Of a DNA stretch of 37,168 nt, positions 1 through 7,809 are shown in pieces; the first letter of the stretch is position 1, and the number at the start of each line of letters is the position of its first letter. A program made the position numbers and the translations under genes. The notes under the pieces were generated by a model, which was not told the origin of the DNA, did no database searches, and saw only the letters and a program-made list of their open reading frames with translations. Source of the DNA: Rickettsiales bacterium (GTDB lineage: Bacteria > Pseudomonadota > Alphaproteobacteria > Rickettsiales > JABIRX01); assembly GCA_016780625.1 (NCBI GenBank), contig JADHLN010000005.1, forward strand, positions 1-37,168. The letters are read 5' to 3'.

Positions 1-43
1 CTAGATTAGTAGTTTCTACTTCGTAAATATTTATTTTATCCAT
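1..43 (-). CDS. 5' end of an unidentified gene cut by the window edge
   Basis: An ATG on the minus strand begins at position 43, three bases after the TAA stop of the aspartic protease gene. The frame stays open for 14 codons to the window edge (MDKINIYEVETTNL). The tight spacing suggests a third member of the ankyrin/protease operon. Too little is visible to name a product, and this could be a chance ATG. Confidence 0.35.
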   Translation of the reverse strand, partial: MDKINIYEVETTNL

Positions 44-46
44 ATA

Positions 47-637
47 TTAATAATAAAGAGTCAATGAATCTTGATTAAATTCATATTTGTAGAAATATTG
101 CAAAAAACTCATGCCAAGTAAAGAAATATTTGAATCACTAGGATTAATTGCCACATAAATATCTTCTAGTAACAAATCTTTTATTTTAAGATATGGTAAT
201 TTAACTGTTGCACAATAAATTACGCCATTTGCTGTACTGAATGCTCTATCATATGTAAGATTTTGCAAATCAATACCTATCTTTACGGCGTCTTTTTTAT
301 TTAGAATGATAGAAGAAGCACCTGTATCCACCATAAATTTAATATTTTGGCTATTGACTGTTGCATTAATGTAGAAATGATTATCTTTAGATTTTATATA
401 GGTTAATTTATTATCAGATTTATAGCCATATCCTGGTATTAAACTTGAAACCACCCTATTATTTAAAAAAATATCTTTATAGCTATAAATAGCTATTATT
501 ACTGAAAAAATTAATAGCCATATTAGTAAATATTTACCTGATTTAATTATTTCTTTCTTTTCATTATAGAATAAAAATGAAGATAAAAATAAAATCCAAA
601 TAATATAATAAAAAGCTTTAATATATTCTTCGCCCAT
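47..637 (-). CDS. Membrane-anchored retropepsin-like aspartic protease (TIGR02281 type)
   Basis: The 196-residue protein has two hydrophobic segments at about residues 7-25 and 36-54. A soluble domain carries the clan AA signature FMVDTGASSIIL, with the catalytic D-T-G at 104-106, and the second retropepsin landmark SLLGMSFL at about 172-180. This matches the single-domain aspartic proteases of alphaproteobacteria (COG3577/TIGR02281), which are half the size of pepsin and act as homodimers. The catalytic domain probably faces the periplasm, which is an inference from topology. Its substrate is not evident. It follows the ankyrin gene with a 15-base gap, so the two are probably co-transcribed. 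The ATG at 637 gives a short cytoplasmic lead into the first membrane segment. Family assignment is firm; physiological role is unknown. Confidence 0.85.
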   Translation of the reverse strand: MGEEYIKAFYYIIWILFLSSFLFYNEKKEIIKSGKYLLIWLLIFSVIIAIYSYKDIFLNNRVVSSLIPGYGYKSDNKLTYIKSKDNHFYINATVNSQNIKFMVDTGASSIILNKKDAVKIGIDLQNLTYDRAFSTANGVIYCATVKLPYLKIKDLLLEDIYVAINPSDSNISLLGMSFLQYFYKYEFNQDSLTLYY

Positions 638-652
638 ATTATTTCAGCTAGA

Positions 653-2287
653 TTATGCAGCCTGCTTCATTAAATTAATAAAATCTGTCATATTTTTGAC
701 TACCGCAAGATCATAGGCTGAAATTCCTGCATAATTGGTTAAATATGGATCAGCTCCTAAACTTAATAATAATTTAACTATATCAAGATTATTTCTATAT
801 GTTGCAAAAAATATAGGGCTATCACCATTTACATCGAGAATGTTAATATTTGTTTTAAAATCCAGTAAATATTTAGTAATATTATAATTATCATGCCAAA
901 TTGCATAATGAATTAAATGAGAATGGTTAAGCTCAAATTTATTAGTAACATTAGGGCTTACACCCTGTTGTAGTAGCCTAAGAACATGCTCTTCATCTTG
1001 GTTTATAACAGCATCGATTAATATTAACTCCATTTCTTCTTGAAATTTTGTTTGTTTATTTTGATTGATTAATTGATTTTGATTATTTGGGGTAATTATT
1101 CCCCCATAATCAACTGATAAATTTTTGTTTTTTGATATTATTTCAAACTCTTTTAAATATTCGTCTTGCGCTTCAGGTGAAATTAAATTTTCTGCTAATA
1201 TTTCTTGATATTGCTTTTTGCTCAAATTGATTAATTTAGTAAAGATTTCTATATATTTTTTACGCAACTCAATATGAACAGGATCTAATAGATAAGTAAT
1301 TTTTTTATATTCGGCTTTATATTTTATTAAATAATTGATCAGATTTAAATTATTACTATATAAAGAAGCCAAAATAGGTCTATTACCGATATTATCACTA
1401 ATATTAGGGTCTGCTCCATTTATTAATAAAAGTTCTATAATGGTAAGGTCTAGCTTTTTACATGATTTTAAGAGGGCTGTTTCACCATTAATATTTTGTA
1501 AATTTACATCTACTTTATGGTTAAGCAATGTTTCAACTATTATTACATCCCCTCTTTCAACGGCAAGACCAAGAAGTGTTTCACCATTATGATCTTTAAT
1601 GTTAGGATTGCTATTATTAGCTAATATTTCAACAATAAATTCAATATCCGCCCTTAAAACAGCATATTCAATAAGTAGATCTGTATTTGCACCAGCATTT
1701 ATTAGCTCTTTTAAAATTGTAAGAAATATCTCACCAGATTCTTTAACTATTATTTCTGCTACATCATCTAGATGAAATCCTATTTTTTCTAAAATATTTA
1801 CAAAATCATTAGAGTTTGATGATTTTTTAGGCTTAAGTTTTTCTTTTAAATCATCCTTCCAATAATAAAGAAATAAAATAAACTCAGCGTCATTTTTATA
1901 TTTTTCTTTTGCTTTTAGAATATAATTTAGGAGTTTTTTATATGATTTATGCTCTCTTGCTTTGGCTATAATTTCATTGATATCTATATTATATTCAAAA
2001 TGCTCATGGGTTGATATATCTAGCTTTTTAATTTCATCACCCAAAATTACTATATCATATATAACATCAAATAATGTCTTATAATTTATTGTCTGATGTA
2101 ACAACTTTAAAGCTACCTCTCTTCTTTTTAACATGAAAGAAAGATTATCTAATGCAGCAAGATTATCTGATATTTCTTCCAAACCTCTTACTGCTTTTAT
2201 GTTACAATCTGACATTGAATAGAACAGCTTTTCTAGCTGTGACTCTTTAACGTTAAAATTAATGTTATTTACTTTTAGATGGATCAT
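653..2287 (-). CDS. Ankyrin-repeat protein, 544 residues
   Basis: Two blocks of ankyrin repeats are visible. One lies at about residues 200-327, with units such as NGETALLKSCKKLDLTIIEL and LLLINGADPNISDNIGN. The second lies at about 420-540, with HLIHYAIWHDNYNITKYLLD and DIVKLLLSLGADPYLTN. A helical N-terminal region (1-190) and a middle linker (330-415) have no recognisable domain. There is no signal peptide or membrane segment, so the protein is cytosolic or secreted by a leaderless route. Ankyrin repeats bind other proteins, and such proteins are often effectors in host-associated alphaproteobacteria, but nothing here proves secretion. An in-frame TTG lies one codon upstream; I chose the ATG at 2287. 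The gene sits 15 bases before the aspartic protease gene, suggesting an operon. Confidence 0.85.
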   Translation of the reverse strand: MIHLKVNNINFNVKESQLEKLFYSMSDCNIKAVRGLEEISDNLAALDNLSFMLKRREVALKLLHQTINYKTLFDVIYDIVILGDEIKKLDISTHEHFEYNIDINEIIAKAREHKSYKKLLNYILKAKEKYKNDAEFILFLYYWKDDLKEKLKPKKSSNSNDFVNILEKIGFHLDDVAEIIVKESGEIFLTILKELINAGANTDLLIEYAVLRADIEFIVEILANNSNPNIKDHNGETLLGLAVERGDVIIVETLLNHKVDVNLQNINGETALLKSCKKLDLTIIELLLINGADPNISDNIGNRPILASLYSNNLNLINYLIKYKAEYKKITYLLDPVHIELRKKYIEIFTKLINLSKKQYQEILAENLISPEAQDEYLKEFEIISKNKNLSVDYGGIITPNNQNQLINQNKQTKFQEEMELILIDAVINQDEEHVLRLLQQGVSPNVTNKFELNHSHLIHYAIWHDNYNITKYLLDFKTNINILDVNGDSPIFFATYRNNLDIVKLLLSLGADPYLTNYAGISAYDLAVVKNMTDFINLMKQAA

Positions 2288-2383
2288 CAAAAATATTTCA
2301 ACTTATTAATTTAATGATAAATGATAATTGCTTTTAAAATCAAGTTAATTAAATAATTAAATAACTAAATAAAAATATTAATT

Positions 2384-2626
2384 ATGTTTAGCTTTTTCCA
2401 TTTCTTTCGTATCGGCTTTTTTGTTTATCTAGGTCTTGGTGTCTTATTCGTAAGTATTGGTTATGATTTTATTGATAAAAACTATCCAAATATAGAATTA
2501 CCATATAAAGAACGTGTTTTTAAATTACGCAAAATTATGCTAGATAAAGTCGACCAATTTATTGATTATAATGATTTAGGAAAGGAAGTGCAGGACGGAA
2601 TTGAGAAAAACAATCCTTTTCAATAG
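2384..2626 (+). CDS. Small single-pass membrane protein, unknown function
   Basis: This 80-residue ORF begins MFSFFHFFRIGFFVYLGLG, giving one hydrophobic segment at about residues 4-26. A basic and acidic tail follows (about 30-80) with the motif ELPYKERVFKLRKIML. The tail is most likely cytoplasmic or periplasmic and helical. No family is recognised. The gene sits alone between the divergent ankyrin gene and the downstream outer-membrane protein, 75 bases before the latter's start, so they may share a transcript. The size, an ATG start and amphipathic composition support a real gene, but no homology evidence is available here. Confidence 0.55.
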   Translation: MFSFFHFFRIGFFVYLGLGVLFVSIGYDFIDKNYPNIELPYKERVFKLRKIMLDKVDQFIDYNDLGKEVQDGIEKNNPFQ

Positions 2627-2701
2627 CTTCTCAATTATAGCTTGTTTTTTTATTTTGGCATGTTAATTGATTTATTTATAACTAAATTTAAAGGTTTTAT
2701 G

Positions 2702-3592
2702 ATGAAAAAAACATTATTTTTTTCTACAATTTTAGCAGCAAGTGCTGCATATAGCGTTTCTGCAAATGCAACAACAGCAATTGACAGCTTGTTTTTTAAG
2801 CCAAGTCATAATGAAATTTATTCCGATACAAGAATTGGAAATTATGACAAAAATAACTACACTGTTGATGGTCTACAAAACTACAGACAAGATCTATCAT
2901 TAAATTTCGTAGAACATACCATAGGCTACGGTGTTACTGATAGGCTAACAGTTAAAACAGAGATTCTGTATGGAGAAGCAAAAATAGAGTCTGCTTCATC
3001 ATTTCTTGAGGCTGATGGCTTTCAAAACCCTAAATTCTCACTTCTTTACAGAGCTGCGGATCAAAAAGACCAGGGATTTTATACAGATTTAAAATTATCT
3101 TATGCTCCTGATTTATTTGATTCTGAAGATGCAGACACCAACAAAAAAGGAAATTTAGCTGATGGAAATGATGAATTTGCATTTGGCTTTTCTTTTGGTA
3201 AAGATATCGACAGATTTACCTATAAATTAGACCTTGATACTATTTTCAAAGGAAATAACGAGACTAAAGATCTTTCAGATGACTCTATTAAAACAGCGGA
3301 CTCAACTACGGATTATAAATTTGGTATTGAAACACAATATCGTATATTTGATAACACATCAATAAATCTAGGAGCTAACAAACTTGTTAAAGGAACTACA
3401 GCTAGTAGAAAAGGTGGTAATGAGTTAACATTATCGGCTGGTATAAACTACGTTTTAAACTCTAGCTTGCTTCTTAATTTTGCATATGAAATGCAAGAGA
3501 TTGATGATAAATTAAAAACACCTGAAAATACAAGATCAAGTTATGATTCAGAATCTAAAGCATATGGTTTAAAAGTTAGATACATATTCTAA
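2702..3592 (+). CDS. Outer-membrane beta-barrel-like protein with signal peptide
   Basis: From the ATG at 2702 the protein is 296 residues and starts with a clear Sec signal peptide, MKKTLFFSTILAASAAYSVS, with cleavage predicted after ANA. The open frame extends upstream to 2642, but an AAAGG ribosome site at 2690-2694 lies seven bases before 2702 and the signal peptide begins there, so I reject the longer start. An adjacent ATG at 2699 is also possible. The mature part alternates polar and hydrophobic residues, has the segments LTVKTEILYGEA and YGLKVRYIF, and ends in phenylalanine, as BAM-assembled barrels do. It resembles transporter or porin-like barrels of the MetA-pathway type, but I cannot assign the family with certainty. 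A strong terminator follows. Confidence 0.7.
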   Translation: MKKTLFFSTILAASAAYSVSANATTAIDSLFFKPSHNEIYSDTRIGNYDKNNYTVDGLQNYRQDLSLNFVEHTIGYGVTDRLTVKTEILYGEAKIESASSFLEADGFQNPKFSLLYRAADQKDQGFYTDLKLSYAPDLFDSEDADTNKKGNLADGNDEFAFGFSFGKDIDRFTYKLDLDTIFKGNNETKDLSDDSIKTADSTTDYKFGIETQYRIFDNTSINLGANKLVKGTTASRKGGNELTLSAGINYVLNSSLLLNFAYEMQEIDDKLKTPENTRSSYDSESKAYGLKVRYIF

Positions 3593-3622
3593 TAAAAAAA
3601 TAAATTTATATTTATTAAAATT

Positions 3623-3656
3623 AAATGGGCTTAATATTTTTAAGCCCATTTTTTTT
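3623..3656 (+). terminator. Rho-independent terminator after the outer-membrane protein gene
   Basis: A perfect 12-bp stem (AAATGGGCTTAA at 3623-3634 and its complement at 3640-3651) with a five-base loop is followed by a run of T to 3656. It lies 31 bases after the stop codon. The stretch from here to 3870 holds nothing I can recognise beyond A+T-rich sequence. Confidence 0.9.
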
Positions 3657-3870
3657 CTAATTCTTACCCTATCATCATTGTTATCACATTAATATATCTA
3701 AAATACCCCCTCTTTAGAATGATTTATTAAATTGATTTCAATATTTTCTTTATAACTATTTGAATAGTTAATTAATTAAGCAATTAATACCAAATAACGA
3801 AAAAGAAGAATATAATTATCTAATAGATGTTTATATTTACTAAATAATACGCTCTTAGTTTTATTTAATT

Positions 3871-4932
3871 TTAGGATTTTTTATCAGATTCAATAGCAAT
3901 AGTTGGAAAAGCAATAGAGGATTTATTAGCCTCAATTATTTCACCAATTTTCAAAAGCATTTCTTGCTTTATATGGTGAAACTTAACCCAATTTGTTTCT
4001 ATTGTTAAAAAATAAATCATTATATCTAAACTAGAATCCGCAAATTTATTAAATTTTACAATGATGGTCTTTTCCTTATCAACTTCTTGATGATTTGATA
4101 TGTAATTTTCAATATCTTTTATAATTTTTTTTATATTTTTAAAATCACTATAACGAACACCAATAGTCTCATAAATTCTTCTATTAGTCATTCGGGAAGG
4201 GTTTTCAACTGTTATGGTTGAAAATATTGAATTTGGAACATAGATTGGCCTTTTATCAAATTTTCTAATTCTGGTTTGCCTCCAACCAATGGCTTCAACT
4301 GTACCCTCTATCTCTTTATCTGGAGAGCTTATCCAATCCCCTATTCTGAAAGGTTTATCAAGATATATCATCATAGCTCCAAAAAAATTAGACAATAAAT
4401 CCTTTGCAGCAAAACCAACAGCAATTCCACTAACTCCACCAAAAGCTAATATACCACTAATATTAATTCCTAATGTTTGCATTAATATTAATGAAGAAGT
4501 AATTATTACACTAATTTTTAGCAATTTTAAAATTGCATTTATAGTGGTTAATTTTTCATTATCTAACTTGTTTTCTTTTAAATATTCTTCTTCAGATTTT
4601 TTTAATAACCTTAATATAAATAAGGTAATCGCAAAAATAATAGTAATTACTCTTATGCTGTTAAGTGTATCTTTAATATTTAAACCATAATTATTACTAA
4701 AGACTTGCAGAGCAAAACTAAAACCAAAAACTAAAATAATTATTTTACCAGGCTTATTTAGGCCATAAATTACTGAATCATCCCAAATTGATTTGCTAGC
4801 TTTTGTTTTATTGGCAACAATTCTTAATGTTTTTGTAAAAAACAAATTTCCAATAAGGGTTGCAAAAATTATTATAAATATTTTTATTTCAAAGGAATAA
4901 TTTGCTATTATATCTAGTTTATTCACTTGCAA
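3871..4932 (-). CDS. MscS-family mechanosensitive channel
   Basis: The 353-residue protein has about five membrane segments (roughly residues 15-33, 63-81, 93-112, 133-152 and 158-182). The last is the glycine/alanine-rich pore helix of MscS, with GILAFGGVSGIAVGFAAKDL. It runs into the conserved cytoplasmic beta domain (FGAMMIYLDKPFRIGDWI, then IEGTVEAIGWRQTRIR and PIYVPNSIF). MscS channels open under membrane tension to release osmolytes after hypo-osmotic shock. Five segments rather than three make it closer to the YnaI/YbdG-like subgroup. The start is TTG at 4932 or GTG at 4926; both overlap the end of the cyclophilin gene, implying translational coupling as the last gene of the glmU-ispH-cyclophilin run. 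Confidence 0.9.
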   Translation of the reverse strand: MQVNKLDIIANYSFEIKIFIIIFATLIGNLFFTKTLRIVANKTKASKSIWDDSVIYGLNKPGKIIILVFGFSFALQVFSNNYGLNIKDTLNSIRVITIIFAITLFILRLLKKSEEEYLKENKLDNEKLTTINAILKLLKISVIITSSLILMQTLGINISGILAFGGVSGIAVGFAAKDLLSNFFGAMMIYLDKPFRIGDWISSPDKEIEGTVEAIGWRQTRIRKFDKRPIYVPNSIFSTITVENPSRMTNRRIYETIGVRYSDFKNIKKIIKDIENYISNHQEVDKEKTIIVKFNKFADSSLDIMIYFLTIETNWVKFHHIKQEMLLKIGEIIEANKSSIAFPTIAIESDKKS

Positions 4933-5449
4933 GCTTTAATGAAATAATTTTATCAGGATTATCAACAGAACCATTATCTGCAATATTTCCTTTTTTAATA
5001 TTATCAACATATTCCATTCCTGAAATTACTTTACCGAATACTGTATATTGACCATCAAGATGAGGCGAGTCTTCTAACATGATAAAAAACTGGCTATCTG
5101 CAGAATTTGGATCCATTGCTCTTGCCATAGATAATATCCCTCTTTCATGCTTTATGGAGGAAAATTCTGCCTCTAAATTTTTACCGCTACCTCCCCTACC
5201 TGTTCCAGTTGGATCACCAGTTTGTGCCATAAACCCAGGAATAACTCTATGAAAAACAATTCCATCATAAAAACCCTCTTTACTTAACTCTTTGATTCTT
5301 GCAACATGATTTGGAGCAATCTCGGGGAATAACTCAATTTGAACCGAACCATCTTTAAGCTCTAATATTAACATATTTTCTTTATTTATTTCTGCTTTTG
5401 CCATATTACTAATTATTATAAAAATTGCTAAAAAATATCTAATTTTCAT
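4919..5449 (-). CDS. Periplasmic cyclophilin-type peptidyl-prolyl isomerase
   Basis: The 176-residue protein opens with a signal peptide (MKIRYFLAIFIIISNMAKA, likely cleaved after AKA). It continues into a complete cyclophilin domain with FHRVIPGFMAQTGDPTGTG (about 65-83), LSMARAMDPNSADSQFFIML and LDGQYTVFGKV. The catalytic arginine in FHRVIPG is present. It should catalyse cis-trans isomerisation of prolyl bonds in exported proteins in the periplasm, like PpiA. The start ATG at 5449 lies inside the last codons of ispH (11-base overlap), and its end overlaps the mscS start, so it is translationally coupled on both sides. Confidence 0.93.
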   Translation of the reverse strand: MKIRYFLAIFIIISNMAKAEINKENMLILELKDGSVQIELFPEIAPNHVARIKELSKEGFYDGIVFHRVIPGFMAQTGDPTGTGRGGSGKNLEAEFSSIKHERGILSMARAMDPNSADSQFFIMLEDSPHLDGQYTVFGKVISGMEYVDNIKKGNIADNGSVDNPDKIISLKLASE

Positions 5450-6404
5450 CTCGTAACTCTTTAGGTAGGTTAAACATTATGTTTTCTGTTACACCAGATT
5501 CATTATGAATTTGGATATTATAATTTGTTTCTAAAAAAGCAATTACTTCTCTAACTAAAATTTCTGGAGCGGATGCTCCAGCAGTTATAGCTATATTTTT
5601 TTTGTTTTTTAACCATGACCCCCTGATATCATCTTTTGTTGAAATCAGATATGATTCAATATTATTATTTACCCCTATATCTTTAAGACGATTTGAGTTT
5701 GAGCTATTTATAGAACCTATTACTAACAATAGATCTATTTTTTTTACCAATTTTTTTACAGAATCTTGCCTATTTTGCGTGGCATAACAAATATTATCAC
5801 TTTTTGGTTCAATAATATTTGGGAACCTTGATTTTAGAATATCTACAATCTCTTTTGTATCATCAACACTTAATGTCGTTTGAGTAGTGTAAGATAAATT
5901 ATCAGGGTCTTTTACCTGCAAATTTAAGGCATCCTCTTTATTTTCTACTAACAAAACTTCCGCATTAATTCTACCACTAGTACCTTCAACTTCAGGATGA
6001 CCTGAATGACCAATTAGAATGATTTGCTTCTGCTCTTGATCTAATTTTACAATTTGATTGTGAATTTTTTTAACTAAAGGGCATGTAGCATCAAAAACCT
6101 TGAGATCTCTTGCTCTTGATGAATCCTCAACTTTTCTGGAAACTCCATGCGCGCTATAGATTACATAACCTCCAAGGGGAACATCATCTATGCTATCAAC
6201 AAAAATTGCCCCCTTTTTTTTCAAAGAATCTACAACATATTTATTATGTACAATCTCATGTTTAATATAGATGGGGCTACCATATTTTTTTAGGGCCATC
6301 TCTACTATTGAGATTGCTCTTTCAACTCCCGCACAAAATCCGCGTGGATTTGCTAAAAATACATTAATTTTTTTTGTGTTTATTTCTAAATTTTGTTGCT
6401 GCAC
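5439..6404 (-). CDS. ispH: 4-hydroxy-3-methylbut-2-enyl diphosphate reductase (IspH/LytB)
   Basis: IspH performs the last step of the MEP isoprenoid pathway, reducing HMBPP to IPP and DMAPP with a [4Fe-4S] cluster. All three cluster cysteines are visible, in ANPRGFCAGVERA, in FDATCPLVKKIH, and in NICYATQNRQ. The catalytic glutamate context (GHPEVEGTSG) and the SAHGVS motif are also present. The length of 321 residues is normal. The only suitable start in frame is GTG at 6404, which overlaps the 3' end of glmU by 41 bases and gives a tail about ten residues longer than usual. The overlap with glmU upstream and the cyclophilin downstream makes this an unusually compressed operon joining cell-wall precursor and isoprenoid synthesis. 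Confidence 0.96.
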   Translation of the reverse strand: MQQQNLEINTKKINVFLANPRGFCAGVERAISIVEMALKKYGSPIYIKHEIVHNKYVVDSLKKKGAIFVDSIDDVPLGGYVIYSAHGVSRKVEDSSRARDLKVFDATCPLVKKIHNQIVKLDQEQKQIILIGHSGHPEVEGTSGRINAEVLLVENKEDALNLQVKDPDNLSYTTQTTLSVDDTKEIVDILKSRFPNIIEPKSDNICYATQNRQDSVKKLVKKIDLLLVIGSINSSNSNRLKDIGVNNNIESYLISTKDDIRGSWLKNKKNIAITAGASAPEILVREVIAFLETNYNIQIHNESGVTENIMFNLPKELRDEN

Positions 6405-7704
6405 CTTCTAACTCTTGTTGCTTTGCCCTAGCAATTGTAATTGAATCCTCCTTATTGTCACGCGTAATGGTACTTCCTGCTGCAATAATTGAATTAGCAG
6501 CTATTGTGATTGGAGCAATTAAAGCAGTATTAGACCCTATAAAAACCCCTGACTCAATTTTAGTTTGATATTTTTGAAAGCCATCATAATTACATGTGAT
6601 AGTACCTGCTCCTATATTTACATTTTCCTCTATATGAGCATCTCCAATATAACTTAAATGATTTATTTTTGCTTTATTTTTTATTTTTGCATTTTTTATT
6701 TCTACAAAATTACCAATTTTTACATCATGCTCAGTTTTAGTAGCTGGCCTTATCCTTGCAAAAGGACCTATAATATTGTCTGAACCTATATGGCAATTTT
6801 CAAGATATGAAAAAGCTCTAATTTGACAATTATCTGAAATTTTAACTTTACCTGAAACAATAACATTTGGCTCAATAATTACATCTTGGCCAAATTCAAC
6901 CTGATGCGACAAATAAACTGAATCAGGATCAATTATAGTAACCCCTGCTTCAAGAGCTTTTTTTCTTTGTTTTTCAAAGTAATATTTATTTGCATGAGCT
7001 AAATCTGTTTTGTCATTTATTCCTTGAACTTCTTGCTCATCAATTATCGAATATGAAACATTATATTTATTTTCTGAGGCAAGGTTAATTATATCAGTTA
7101 AATAATATTCATTTTTTTTATTATTATTTTTTATTTTTTCAACAAGATGAAAGGCTGTATAATTAATTGCAAGAATACCTGAGTTACATAACTTAATTTT
7201 TTTCTCCTCTTTAGAAGCATCACTAAATTCAACTATCTTTTCTAACTTATTTTTATTTATGATTAATTTTCCATATTGATTTTCTGTATCTTTTTCAAAT
7301 GCAGCAACGGCAATATCACTTCCATTTTTTATTTGCTCAGCTAATTTCTTAATAGTATCTTTGGTAATAAATGGCGTATCTCCATAAAGTATTACTAATA
7401 TTTTATTAGTTAATTTTTTATCAAGATTATCAATAGCTAACTTTACCGCATGACCTGTTCCAAGTCTTTCAGCTTGAGTAATAAAATTTATATGTCTCTC
7501 TCCCTTAAACAATTTTTTAATTTCCGCAGATTTTTCTTCCGTAATAATCGAGGCCTCTTGTTTATTATCTAATATTTCATCCGTTAGTAATTTTAACATC
7601 GGCATATTAAATATTTGATGCAAAACTTTAGATTTCTTAGATTTCATTCTTGTTCCCTTTCCTGCCGCAAGGATTAAATAATATAAGTTACTGTTATTTG
7701 ACAT
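6364..7704 (-). CDS. glmU: Bifunctional UDP-GlcNAc pyrophosphorylase / GlcN-1-P acetyltransferase
   Basis: GlmU acetylates glucosamine-1-phosphate and then uridylylates it to UDP-GlcNAc, the precursor of peptidoglycan and lipid A. The N-terminal half shows the nucleotidyltransferase signature LILAAGKGTRMKSKKSKVLH (about 11-30), QAERLGTGHAVKLA and YGDTPF. The C-terminal half shows the left-handed beta-helix hexapeptide pattern, with RIRPATKTEHDVKIGNFVE, GAGTITCNYDG and GVFIGSNTALIAPI. At 446 residues it is near the E. coli length of 456, so both domains are complete. The start is ATG at 7704. It is the first gene of the minus-strand run glmU-ispH-cyclophilin-mscS, and it diverges from the RmuC-like gene at 7810 across about 105 bases that should hold both promoters. 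Confidence 0.97.
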   Translation of the reverse strand: MSNNSNLYYLILAAGKGTRMKSKKSKVLHQIFNMPMLKLLTDEILDNKQEASIITEEKSAEIKKLFKGERHINFITQAERLGTGHAVKLAIDNLDKKLTNKILVILYGDTPFITKDTIKKLAEQIKNGSDIAVAAFEKDTENQYGKLIINKNKLEKIVEFSDASKEEKKIKLCNSGILAINYTAFHLVEKIKNNNKKNEYYLTDIINLASENKYNVSYSIIDEQEVQGINDKTDLAHANKYYFEKQRKKALEAGVTIIDPDSVYLSHQVEFGQDVIIEPNVIVSGKVKISDNCQIRAFSYLENCHIGSDNIIGPFARIRPATKTEHDVKIGNFVEIKNAKIKNKAKINHLSYIGDAHIEENVNIGAGTITCNYDGFQKYQTKIESGVFIGSNTALIAPITIAANSIIAAGSTITRDNKEDSITIARAKQQELEGAATKFRNKHKKN

Positions 7705-7809
7705 TTGATGTGATTTTCTTAAAAAACTTTAAAGTAAATTGTTTATTTTAAAATAATTAAAACTATAAGTTTAAATAGATTATATTGAAATTTTTGCAAT
7801 AAATAAGTG

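Noticed and set aside
2642-2701. Upstream extension of the outer-membrane protein start
   Set aside because: It would bury the signal peptide inside the protein; the ribosome site and signal peptide fit the ATG at 2702 (or 2699).
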